Source: Chamaecyparis obtusa
Lineage: Eukaryota; Streptophyta; Pinopsida; Cupressales; Cupressaceae
Direction: 5' to 3'
Assembly: GCA_027943335.1 (NCBI GenBank)
Contig: BSBK01007729.1
Coordinates: 186,001-250,000 of the forward strand
DNA length: 64,000 nt
Shown here: piece after piece, positions 12,001 through 24,583 of the stretch
How positions within the stretch are numbered: the stretch's first letter is position 1
Layout: each line of letters begins with the position of its first letter
The notes under the pieces: generated by a model
What the model was told of the DNA's origin: nothing
Seen by the model: the letters and a program-made list of their open reading frames with translations, nothing else
Database searches by the model: none
Translations under genes and position numbers: made by a program

Positions 12001-13295
12001 TTCCACAAAGTTCTATGAGGGAGAATCTCATCAAGGAGAAGCATAGTGGAGGATTGGCTAGACATTTTGGTCTTGATAAAACCCTTGCTTTGGTTAGTGA
12101 GAATTATTATTGGCCACAGTTGCAGCAAGATGTGAAGAAGTTTGTACAGAGTTGCAGAGTATGTCAGATGGTGAAAGGAGTGAAGTAGAATATAGGGTTG
12201 TATCAGCCATTACCTATACCAGAAAAGCCTTGGGAGGATATCAATATGGACTTTGTTCTTGGTTTACCAAGGACACAGTAGGGACATGATTCAATTTTTG
12301 TGGTGGTTGACAGATTTTCAAAGATGGCACATTTCATTCCCTGCAAGAAGACTAATGATGCTGTTCATGTAGCAAAATTATTTTTCAGAAAAGTGGTGAG
12401 ACTACATGGTTTCCCAAAGAGCATAGTTTCAGATTGGGATACTAAGTTTGTTGGATATTTCTGGCACACATTGTGGAATAAGCTAAAAATAGATTTGAAG
12501 TTCAGTTCATCACATCATCCATAGATTGATGGACAGAGAAAGGTGGTGAAGAGGAGTTTGGGAAATTTTTTGAGATGTTTGGTTGGAGACAATCCAATAG
12601 GATGGGATTTGATTTTGCCACAGGTAGAATTTGCATACAATAATTCTGTCAATAGGAGTACTAGTTAATCACCGTTCCAAATTGTATATGGAAGTAGTCC
12701 AAGAAATGCATCTGAATTGAGAAAGATAGATAAAGTAGAAATAAGTAGTGCTGAAGCTGAGGATTTTGTAGAACACTTGAAGAAAATCCATGAGGAAGTG
12801 AGGAAGCACATTACCAAAATGAATGCGTAGTATAAGGCTAAGGCAGATGAGAAAAGGAGGTATAAGGAATTTCAGGTTGCAAATGAAGTCATGGTTCATT
12901 TGCGGAAGGAAAGATTTCTAGTTGGTACATATAATAAGTTGAAAATGAAGAAATTTGGACCATGTAAGATACTGAAGAAACATGATTCAGGAAATGCATA
13001 TGAGGTAGAATTGACTAGTGAGCTGAATATTTCGCCAGTGTTTAACATTTCAGATTTGGCAGAGTATCATGAAGGAAGTGTTGAAGATGAGATCACAGCG
13101 GCACAGTGGAGTATTCTAGCAAGTAGTTCAGATACCAAGGAGATTGAAGACATACTAGATAGTCATGTTGGCAGAAGCATAAGAAATATGACATATGAAG
13201 AGTATTTGGTCAAATGGAAAGGAAGACCTGTTGAAGATTCATCATGGATAGCAAAGGAGGAGGTTAACTATCTTGGTTTTCCTCTACACATCTAA
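9091..13295 (+). pseudogene. G1b gag-pol polyprotein, many stops
   Basis: Same protein and same frame as G1a, again without frameshift, but broken by more than a dozen in-frame stops, for example at 9,336, 9,411, 10,065, 10,650, 10,872, 11,223, 12,186 and 12,522. Zinc knuckle CFHCGEEGHRAFEC, retropepsin DSG, YLDD, RNase H, integrase zinc region and chromodomain (EEYLVKWKG near 13,197) are recognisable. The integrase catalytic Glu is replaced by Lys (GQRKVVKRS near 12,540), so this copy would be catalytically dead even without stops. Confidence 0.9.
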
Positions 13296-13333
13296 GTCAT
13301 GACAGAGTCACTTCTCAAAATACCCTAGGTGTT

Positions 13334-14193
13334 TGATGCAGGAGCATCCTGGATGTAAGAGCAATCTTGCATCACCCAAAAATATTTATGTTTTTGTATT
13401 CAATAAGGGCTATCTTGTGCAGAGTTACTATTTTTGGAAAGTTACTATTTTTGGTAATTTTTGTCTATGCTCAGAATGATCTAATTTCTTTCTTGGAGGT
13501 TCATTTTGGTCATATAAGTCTGGCAGTAAAGTTTCATTACCAGATCAAGTGTATATTTGAAGATATTGAAGATTTTCGGTATTGGCAGTAGGGTACAAAA
13601 ACTTTGAACTCGGTTTTGAAGGCTTTAGATGCCCCAGATGAGGTTGAAGATTTGGGTGACAAACACTTGCACCGGTCAAGCCTATAGAGTTCTTCGTGGC
13701 ATTTCTGAAATGGGGTTATAATAGCCGATCGGGTCAACTGGTGATGACTTATGGTCTTCAGAAGTGGGGCAACCTGAAATGGCGGAAAATAATTTTCTTC
13801 AAAATTTTTGTTTGGGTTTCAAAGGTTATCTTGAGCCGAATACGATGTAATAAAATGTAAAATAAAATAATTCTAAGTTTGGTCAGCCTTATTGGCTAAA
13901 ATTTTGGAACCTTCCCAGGCGGTGGAAAATTGCCTATATAAGGAAGGTTGTATTATTGTCTTAGGCAGTTCAGAATAGTTCTGTGTAGTAGTTCTAGGCA
14001 ATAATTCAAGGCTTTGTCCTACAGAATATTGTAAGGGAATGCCCATGTGGCTTTGCATATTGTAATTCTGAAAGTTTTTAATTCCACATTTGTGGAGATA
14101 ATAAGAAGCCAATTTTTTGTTCTTTCATATTGTTGTTGTTGTTTCTCTATTTTTGTTATATGTTTGTGGTATTAAGGGGAGCACCCTTCATCA
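13334..14193 (+). repeat. G1 LTR3
   Basis: The 860 bp LTR starts TGATGCAGGAGCATC and ends ...CACCCTTCATCA, giving perfect TGATG/CATCA termini. It is the only LTR of the array with a complete 3' end. ATAAA follows directly, matching the duplication left of LTR1. Confidence 0.9.
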
Positions 14194-14198
14194 ATAAA
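14194..14198. repeat. Right target-site duplication (ATAAA)
   Basis: Copy of 3,129-3,133 and right border of the G1 array. LINE ORF2 continues beyond it. Confidence 0.85.
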
Positions 14199-16664
14199 TG
14201 ATGGGGGTGCTTTAAGGACTAAAAAATAGTAATTTGGGATAGCTGAGAGGACTGATTTAATAAGAAGAATTCTTCTAGATAATGATAGCCAGCATGCTTT
14301 CCATGATACTAATCTGGGTTTGATTCTGTCAATGATAGTTGTCTAATAATTGATTTTATTTACCCCCATAAAGAATGGGATTGCCAGGTAAATAGATGGT
14401 AGAAAATCTACTGAGAATCCTAGGAGATTGATAATTTTATTGGATATAATCTGATTACTGTTGAACAAGTAGATTTTAGATTTGAGAGCATTGACCCTTT
14501 GGTTTGAGGCTGTTGTATAAAGATCCAACACTTCTTTAATCTACCTAGCCTCTGAGATGTTATCTATCCCAAACAGTAATGTGTCATCCACAAAAAGGGA
14601 GTGAGTTACTAAAATATTTGATTGGCTAATCTGAACACCTATCCATTTCCCTAATACTTGCGTACTCTAGATGAGTCTGCCAAATGATTCTGCCATGAGA
14701 ATGAATAATACTGGTGACAATGGGTCCCCCTGTCTAACTCCTTGTGTAGATGTAAAGAAACCAGCTGGAACACCATTTATCAATACTAAGAAGCTAGCTC
14801 CAGAAATGCATGCCTTGATCCATTTGCACCACCCTTTCACAAAGCCAAACTTCTGCAAAACCTTGAATAGGAATGTCCACTTCACTCTATCAGATGCTTT
14901 CATCATGTCCAACTTTATAACAAAATGAGATGTTTTTCTACTATTGATGGTATGAAGGGCTTGATGTGCCACTAAGGCCCCTTCCATTATTTCCCTACCT
15001 GGGACAAAACCCCCTTTTGGTTGCAAGACAAGTTTAGGAATGAGATGTTGCATCCTTAAGTAAATGGCCTTTGTGATGATTTTATAGATAGTATTGCATA
15101 GTGATATTAGCCGAAAGTCTAAAATTTTTTTTGGTGTTTTAACTTTTGGGATAATGGCTATATTTGTGGTGTTGAAATTATTTAGCATGGATTTGCTAAT
15201 TCTGGATTCTTCAACTACACCTAGTAATTCCATTCCAATCCAATCCTAGCATGATTGAAAGAAGAGTGCAGTAAGTCCATTTGGGCTAGGAGCTTTATCT
15301 GGTGACAGGGAGAAGACCACTTTTTTGAGTTCCTAAATGGTGAATGGAGCCAAAAGCTTCAAATTATCCACATTTGTGATGAGAGTGGGGATTGCATCTA
15401 GGAGTTCCTCCATTGGTAGGGGTACTGAACATGAAATAGGAGGTGGGGCTAGTAATGAGTAAAAAAATCTGACTCCTTCTTGGATACTTTGGGGGTCTGT
15501 TAATAAGTTGCTCATTTTAGCATTAGTAATTGAAAAGATACGGTTGCTTGTTATTTTTTGTTTAGTTGAAGTGTGGAAAAATTTAGTATTTCTATCTCCC
15601 TCTTTTAACCATAATTCTCTAGATTTTTGCCTCCAATATTCCTCTTCTCTGCTACAAATTTCTACCCATTCTTGCATAAGGATTTTCTGTGAGGTGTATG
15701 AGTCATTGTCCATTCCTTGTTTGATAATAGTATTGTATATGTTCTCTAATTTTTCCTTTACTGCTTCTTTCTCCTTGAAGATATTCTTAAAGACATTCTC
15801 ATTCCATTGTTTGATCCACTTTTTGATATGTTTCATCTTGTGTGCAAACTGAAACATTTTGGTTCCTTCTGATTGTGGGGTAGAGATCTAGCACTGCCTG
15901 AGTAGAGATAAAAAGTTTGGATGTCCCAGCCACATTCTTTCAAATTTGAAAGATGGTCTATGCTAAAAAAGTTGTTTTGGCAATGTTGAAGCCACATGCA
16001 GACAAATAGGGAAGTGATCTGATTGGTATGTAACTTTTAATAATTTCCAACTTTGTGATATGAGGAATCTGTCCAGCTTGACAACTATCTGTGAGAAGTT
16101 TTCTCTTTTGCTAGTCCATGTGAATGTCCCATTGGATGGTTCAACATCCATTAGGCTATTATCTTCAACAAAGTTTGAAAAATCCTAGATTGTTCTCAAT
16201 GGTGGACAGATTCCACCCATTTTCTCTAACAATTTGAGGATAGCATTGAAATCACCTCCCAGAATAATGTGTGTGTCTAGATGGCTTTGTATAAACTAGG
16301 TGAGGTCCATCCACAACTGCTATTTGTCCAAAGTTGATGTAGGCCCATAAATATTGAAAAGCAAAAATTTAATACCAAGACTATCCAACCTGATGGCTTG
16401 CCAGTTATCTTTCCTAGGGAGAACCTGACCTTGAATAAGTTTTGAATCCCAAAGAATAGCCAATCCACCCAAAGCACCAACTATTGGACTATGTGCAGAA
16501 TTCCAATTAGACCATTTCCCAATTGTTTTAGCAAAGTACTCTATTGAAATCTTTGTTTCTTACAGAAGAATGACATCTGCTTTTAGAGAATCAAGCTCTT
16601 GCTTAATTTTGATTCTTTTGTCAGACGCATTTAAGCCTTTGACATTCCATGAAGCTATCTTCAT
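14199..16664 (-). pseudogene. LINE ORF2, endonuclease and reverse transcriptase part
   Basis: The ATG at 16,664 opens MKIASWNVKGLN, the classic start of an APE-type endonuclease that nicks target DNA. Further endonuclease motifs are ILGGDFNAI (near 16,260), NGTFTWTSKR and YQSDHFPI (near 16,000). A linker follows (15,857-15,333), then reverse transcriptase at about 15,310-14,199, with FRLISLCNTIYKIITKAI, a GGFVPGREI motif and GVRQGDPLSPVLFILMAE (near 14,700). The frame leads into the sequence left of the G1 array at 3,128. With that part ORF2 totals about 4.3 kb, normal for plant L1 elements with RNase H. Several stops are single changes from Gln or Trp codons. Confidence 0.88.
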
Positions 16665-16699
16665 TGTTGATAAGGAGAACCCTTGGTTCTCCTCATCAC

Positions 16700-19108
16700 T
16701 CTTTTAGAGGGTGTAAATTTCCCATCTAGTGTTGTTTGGATACTTGCTTCAATCTCTACTTTGACTAGATTACTTTTTGGTTTTCTACCTCTCTTTTATG
16801 GCATAACTTTAGTTTGAGAATTTTGGAGTGGTGTTTGCTCCATTGAGAGGGTGATACTAGCATCAAAAGCCAATTGATGGGGCTTTGATTCTAATATTTC
16901 AAATTCAATGTCCCCATCTTGTTCCTAGCTGATTACTACCTGAGATTCATTTAACTCCAAAAATGAATTTTTTTGAATCTAGTCTGAAATGTGTGAGTAT
17001 ACGCTCTTGTCCACATTAGTTGCAGTCACTATTGTACTATTGTGTTGACTATATTCATGCTTACTATTGAGGTCCAAATCATTACTCTATTTGTTTAGGC
17101 TCGCATCAATGCTACACTCCAAATCATCCAAAATGTATCCTTGGGAGACTCCATCATTGATAGAATCCTCCTGCAAATTGATTATAGAATCCTTAGTGAA
17201 GGAGCACTATGCATTTTGGAGACTAGTGTTATTTTCTTGAGACTGAATTAGAATCTGATCTACTACAAGAGGCTTTATTCCATCATCTTCTGCAATATTT
17301 CTATTTTTCTAGTAATCCATTAAAATATTTTCACTTTCATACGATAGTACTCCTTCTTCTTCTACTATTTCATATATAATTTTGGTGTCTAGCTCTGACA
17401 ATAATTATTCTGATACTTTTCTAGCATGAAGATTGACTAAGGTCTCTTTATCTAGCACCTCATGAGTGATTAGCTTTTAATTGGTGAATCACAAAACATG
17501 ATTTTTTGAACTAAGTGTTCCATGTCAGGATTTTGTGCCTCTTTCAGCCTCCATTCCAATAGCAAGGTCTGGCTAGAGCTGTTGAGGATCATCAAAATAT
17601 ATCTGATAGCAAAATAAAATAAAATGGATCCCTCAAATGATTGAAAGATAGAAGGAAAAGTTGGGTCTGTTGAAGGGGCTTGCTCATCCATGTGCTCAGA
17701 GCAAGGGGGGGCTGACTATATTGTGCATTGAGTGGGATTTGTGCACTAATTTTTGCAGACCACCAGTTGAGTGGATTGGGCTCAACACTGAGCTATAAAA
17801 TGCCCTAATTGATGTTGATAAAGCATGACAGTATCTTCATTTTGTAGAACAACTTTCTGCTCCCAGTTTCCCTATTTTGATTTTAGGAGGATGGAATTTG
17901 GAAATTCCTTAGCAGGATCATGTAGAATGCATACTCTAGATTCACGATGTGAGAGCTCAAAAAATTAGGTCATGCTTAAAAAATATTCCATGTATGTTGG
18001 CTATGATTTCTATGATATCTAGATCTCTATATTCTAGGGGTAAATGTGGTAAGGCAATCCAAGTGGGGAAGAATAATGGGGATTTTTCTTCCAGCATAAC
18101 ATTGGGGATCTAGACCTAGGTAAAGAGACTCATCCCTTTGTAGAACTAGCTTTTCTTATTGTGTATAGCATTTCTCATTGTAGCAAATACAAATTTAGCA
18201 AGAAAATAACCCAACTCAATATTTATCCAAAAAACATCTAATAATCCTAGCCAGCTATACATAGCCCACTACTTAATATCAGCAATAGAAAGGTTTGGTT
18301 TCAAGAACTTACCTATTAAGGCTTTATCCTAGAGAAGGTGAATCTAATCTTGAAGAAAATGATCTGGAAAAGTAAGGACTGAATCAGATTGAGAGTCAGG
18401 ACCCTGCTGCGAATGGGACTGCCTTTGCTTGATCTGCCAAACTTAAAAGGACTTATTTGGTTTTAAGGGTGCTCCAATTGTTAGCAAATAGGGAAGTGCT
18501 GAGGGAGATTCATTGGGTATCTAATTCAGCATCCTTGCTTCACTTTTATCAATAACAGGTTCCTAAGTATGTCGAATGATCGTAGGGGATCCCAGTGGTG
18601 CACCTTCACAAATGTCAAAAATTTGATATTTTTGATTAGGGTGATTATGACCCCTCCCCTTATGCCTAGTCAAGTGACTAGATCTATTGAATCCTGAATG
18701 AATGTAGTTTGAACTTCTTTCCTACCCATTTCTTTTTTTGGAAAAAACTTGACCTAAAGAAATGTGAGCCTAATTGAATGAGGCCTCCTTCCTCTATTCC
18801 GCTTGTAGAGATGACTCACTAATCTCAAAAATAGATGTATTATTATATCTCGGACCATTGGTAAGTGGCATATGCATTACTTTGTGGGGGCATAATGACT
18901 CTACAACCGATATGTTGGAAGGTTTGTCATAGTGTGCCTCATGCTTACTTTTTGTGGGTGGCTTGATATGAAATCTGGGATTGACAAAAAAGGGCTTTAC
19001 CGGCTGAACCACAACTTTCCCTCTAAATATCTTTATGATATCATCAGCATCAGGTTGAGGCATTGAATCTATTTTGGCCATATTCTTTTGGGAAAATGGA
19101 AGGTCCAC
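16700..19108 (-). pseudogene. LINE ORF1 (gag-like, DUF4283-type), decayed
   Basis: It lies immediately upstream of ORF2 on the same strand, where plant LINEs carry an RNA-binding ORF1. Around 18,320-17,950 the translated frame resembles the DUF4283 region common in plant LINE ORF1 (for example FFPTWIALPHLPLEYRD). Open pieces are 19,108-18,794 and 17,691-17,470; the rest is broken by stops. I see no clear zinc knuckle. The start is uncertain because the annotated open piece may begin at a non-ATG codon. Confidence 0.6.
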
Positions 19109-19140
19109 TGGAATCTAGGAGGCTATTGCCAATGACAATT

Positions 19141-21328
19141 TTTGGTCATGGTCAACTCACTATGTTTTGGTCATTGAAAACCCTTACCCTTCCTGATGAT
19201 TCCTTGTTGAAAACAAAACTACTCAAATAGCTGGTTCTACGATTGCAAAAATTGCTTGGTGTCATACGTCTATCTCTTCTGCTTGCCTGATAGCCTGTCA
19301 TTCCCGTTGAAACCTCTACTCGGGGCACTCCTCACCATTCCTCTTCTTGGATGTTGTTTCTCTAGCTCCTACAAATATATCTTAACATAAGTTAATAAAT
19401 TATAATATAATAGTGATTTAACATTAATTACAATATCATAATAATGGTTTTAGGGGGAATAATGAACTAATATGATATCTTTTTGGCATGTTTTCCCTAT
19501 ATCCTCTATAGATAAGTATGTTAGTGTTAGATGAGTGACACTTAGTGTTTAGGGATATTTATTTGAATTTTGACACTTCTAATAAAAAAAATTGGGAAGA
19601 ATTTGTAGAATATTATTGTGGGATTGTGGGTTTGTCAAGTGCAAAGAGATGGTGATAATACTTCTAATTATGAAGATCAACCTTGAAAGTTTTTTAATAA
19701 TTCATTCCTCATTTGTAACTTATTTACATAAATAGTTTTGTTTAGATTAGAGGACAAACATGACATCTCTTGCATATGGGTGTGTACTTATTATATATTG
19801 TTTGACGAATTATGAAAAATGTTATAACAATGCTTTTTTATTAAGGGATTAAGAAGATGATTTAGTTCTTAGGAAAACTATAAATTTACTTTATAAAATA
19901 AGATAAGGGTTACGTATCCATCTCAAATCACATATCTTATTTATGGTATGATATATTGTCAAGATAAATTTTTTTAAAAGCTAAGTAATATCTAGCTAGA
20001 TACTAAAGAGAACCAAAACTAGATATTATATATAGTTTTTCTAGGAAGAAATTTAGAAAGATGACTAGCTTCTCAACCCCAACCCAGCTAGAAATTATTA
20101 ATTATCCTAGGTAGATTTAATAAATATCCAACATCAATAACCATCTATCTTCATGATCTACCACATGTGACCTTATTCTAAACTATAAGAGAAAAAATAA
20201 CCTTTTTCTTATATTAATAATAGTGATAAAAAAGATTTACATAATTCATGATAGTATTAAGAATTTTGTTCATTATTGATCACCACATAGTGTCTAGTAA
20301 CCACAAAGTGTCTAATGCCTAGTAACTATTAAGAACATGGGTTAATCTGTTCCTCTTTCTCAATTTTTTTATTTCCTAATTTATATTCCTATCTCTTTGC
20401 TAGTACTTTGATATTGCTAGTATTTTGATACCTTTTTCTCTATCTATCTTATAGATAACTTTTTGGTTTTTGGGCATATTTTTCCTTATTTTTTTGGTGT
20501 TTAATTCTTATCTTGTAATCTTTGTTTTTTTTTAAGGATTTCATGTCCCTTAAAAACCTCCAATAACAATAATAAAAACCTACTATGGAAATGTATTGTC
20601 TAATTGATGATATATAAATATAGGAGCCTCAAAATGTATTTAAACGAGAAATTTGAAAAATATGTAAAAAGAAAATTTCTAAGCCATTCCAATCGTAGGA
20701 ACCAATAATATCATTGTTACATTTCTCCCCATCATAGGTGAAGGTACCTATATGGATTCAATACTAGAATCCATTAGAATATCCCATTGATTGAAATGTT
20801 CAATACCCTTCTTCTTGTTTTCTAGTTAAATGTCAAGTTTGGTGACCTTCTTACTTAAAAATTCATGGAGAAAATTAATTTCTTGATTCAACTTGTCTTT
20901 TCGAGCAGGGAAGAAGTGTGTAGTTTCAATTTCCTATTCAAAGACCAACATGAATCCCTCTTTAGTGGCATCATGAACATATCTTTGGGGATATCCATTG
21001 TAGTGAACACCTAGACCATGATCATATAATATGTGAGTTTACATTTAAACTCAATAAAATTCCTCTATTTGACGTAAAAAAAACTCAACATTGTGTTTTT
21101 TTTCCAAAGAAACCATAGTACTTCAAAAGAAAAAATAAACCAAAATTTAACAATAAAAGGATCAAATGCTTCAACATAACTAGTAAATATTTCAATCAAA
21201 GAGAAATATTCATCATGATTCCAAGTATTATGCCAACCAAATATTAGGACCATAATACCACATAAAATGGAAATAAAATAACAAGTTATAAAAAGTTTGA
21301 GGGACTTGACAAGCTTCATAGAGTGTAG
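19141..21328. other. Unassigned AT-rich stretch with one decayed frame
   Basis: From 19,141 to about 20,640 I see no gene or repeat family. On the minus strand, about 21,060-20,740, an interrupted frame contains recognisably protein-like sequence (YNGYPQRYVHDATKEGFML and FLSKKVTKLDI). Next to it, 21,358-21,065 is an open hydrophobic aromatic-rich frame that crosses the G2 boundary at 21,334. I do not recognise the family; it may be an old transposon or gene fragment. Confidence 0.35.
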
Positions 21329-21333
21329 TAGGC

Positions 21334-22111
21334 TGATGCAGATGTAGGGAAGAGGCAAGCATAATCAGAGTTAATTGAGACTGCTTAAACCTACTAACAT
21401 GCCCTATGAAGAGTTACACATGGAAGCAATATGAATATCACATGAAAGCAGTGAAAAATATAATAGATATGAGACAAGAAATAGGTAACAACACTGGTGC
21501 TATTATATTAAGTCTTTCAACATGCCCGACTGTGAGGCTTTCTAGGTTTTGGCCTTATATAATGATAATTATCAAATCAAAGTCTTAGCTCACATATTGT
21601 ACTCTCTTATACTTCTACTACCACCATCTTACTACTAACTAAACAACCTTAGCTCCAAATATATATCTAGCAAAGCCACAAGTTGGCCAGTCAGGAATTG
21701 AAGTACATTATAGGTCCACTTAGGAGGAGAAACCAAAACTAAAGAAAGAAGTAACACAACACGCTGCACTATTACATTTAGGTACACTCATGATCCAAGA
21801 ACATATCCTGAACTTTGCAAGATCCAATTCCCTCACACAGGACCATGGAAGACAAAATACCACACATTTCATGTGAAACTGGTGATGAATTGATGCCCAA
21901 GAAAAATGGTGATAACTTCCAGATCCAAATGAGTTAGGACATGGACTCTTAGGATAATTCTCAAGAATAGGTCTAAAACACTACATTAACTATGCAAGGA
22001 AAGAAACCAATAGCATTAACTGCGACAAAACAAATAAGAGATTGGAACAAGAAAACAAGAAATATTTTTGGTGATGCAAGATTGCTTAAGACCAAAGATG
22101 CTCTTGCATCA
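21334..22111 (-). repeat. G2 3' LTR
   Basis: The 778 bp LTR matches 27,911-28,681. In element orientation it begins TGATGCAAGAGCATC, close to the start of the G1 LTR. The sequence just upstream of it (TTACCTCAGATGTC) is not a polypurine tract. Confidence 0.88.
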
Positions 22112-23451
22112 GACATCTGAGGTAATAAAAGAACTGATGTCCACATCAGGTACTACTCAAATTCTGACCTAAATCATAAAGATCCATTTCATCTTGTCTA
22201 ATCCATGAACTATCTTTAATTGGCTTATTTTCCACTAAACTAGGTATTTTATGTAGTATTTTCCTCTTTTACTCTTGCTTACTCTACTATTCAAGATCTT
22301 CTCAATGTTGTCTATGTTCTTCTTAGGATAATCTAGATCATCTTCTACCTCATCAATTGATTGAAATTACCCAAAGATATCTACAATATTGAATATAGGT
22401 GATATATCTATGTCCTCTGGTAGTTCTACTTCATAAGCATTTCCACTGTCAAACTTCTTCAGAATCTTACAAGGTCCAAATTTCTTCATTTTTAGCTTGT
22501 TGTAGGTACCAAATAGAAATCTATTTTTCTTCAAATGAATCATAACGTCATCTCCAACTTCAAATGATTTATGTCTCCTTCTCTTATATTCTCTTTGTTT
22601 ATAATTTAGATTATTGTCCTTCAAATTCCTTTTGACTTCATAATGAAAAGTTCTCATCTATACTGCAAAATCCTTAGCTTCAACACTTCTTCTAGTCTTA
22701 GTAGGAAAATCTCTCAACTTTGTGGTTCCCTTGGGATGAAATCCAATAAAAATCTCAAATGGTTTCCTCTTAGTACTTCTATTCATAGAATTATTATATG
22801 AAAATTCTTCTTGTTCCAAAACCAAATCCCAATCAGCAGGCTTATCTCCAACTAAACATCTCAACAAGCTTCCCAAACTTCTATTCACAACTTTAGTTTG
22901 TCCATCTGTTCGAGGGTGAAATGTAGAACTAAACTTCAACTCAGTATTCATCTTTTTCCAAAGCATTCTCTAAAAATAACCAATAAACTTAGTATCTCTT
23001 TCTGAAACAATAGATTTAGGAAAACCATGCAATCTTATCACTTCCTTAAAAAATAATTCAGCTACATATAATGCATCAGATGTCTTCTTACAAGGTATGA
23101 AATGTGCCATCTTTGAAAATCCATCAACCACTACCAAAATAGAATCATTACCTCTCCAAGTTCTAGGTAATCCAAGAACAAAGTCCATACTCACATCTTT
23201 CCAAGGTCTATCAAGTACAGGAAAACTTGTATACAATCCCAAATTTTGACAAGTTCCTTTTCCTACTTGACAAATTCTACAACTTCTAACCATTCTCTGT
23301 ACATCCCTATAAATATGTGGCCAAAAGTATCTTTTTGAAATCAATTTCATAGTCTTATCAATCCAAAAATGTCTAGCAAGTCCACCACTATGTTCCTCCT
23401 TCATTATGTTCTCTCTCATAGATCCTCTAGGTATGCACAAGGGTAAATGCA

Positions 23452-24583
<1,132 letters not shown>

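Larger units (their letters stand above)
3134..14193 (+). mobile_element. G1a/G1b: gypsy chromovirus array, three LTRs and two internal regions
   Basis: LTRs begin at 3,134, 8,234 and 13,334, so both repeat units are exactly 5,100 bp. Row-by-row comparison shows substitutions (a few percent by eye) but no indels between the units. Order: LTR1, gag-pol, LTR2, gag-pol, LTR3, with one ATAAA duplication outside. Both internal regions lack the primer-binding site and the first part of gag that the related copy G1c has at 42,029-42,440, and share the same junction. The array sits inside LINE ORF2. Likely origins are LTR-mediated recombination or tandem integration followed by point-mutation decay. 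Confidence 0.9.
1028..19140 (-). mobile_element. Plant L1-type LINE, split by a gypsy insertion
   Basis: A non-LTR retrotransposon reads leftwards: ORF1 (about 19,108-16,700), ORF2 endonuclease and reverse transcriptase (16,664-14,199), then after an 11 kb interruption the ORF2 C-terminal zinc-binding region and RNase H (3,128-1,314), a short 3' UTR and an A-tail (eight T on the plus strand at 1,028-1,035). The reading resumes sensibly across the gypsy array, so the LINE was there first. The 5' boundary near 19,140 is approximate; I found no target-site duplication for the LINE. Stops and frameshifts throughout make it a dead copy. Confidence 0.85.

Noticed and set aside
3134..14193. Tandem array as an assembly artefact
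   Set aside because: The units differ by a few percent, with private stops in each and different LTR termini; a duplicated contig would be identical. Long-read confirmation is still desirable.
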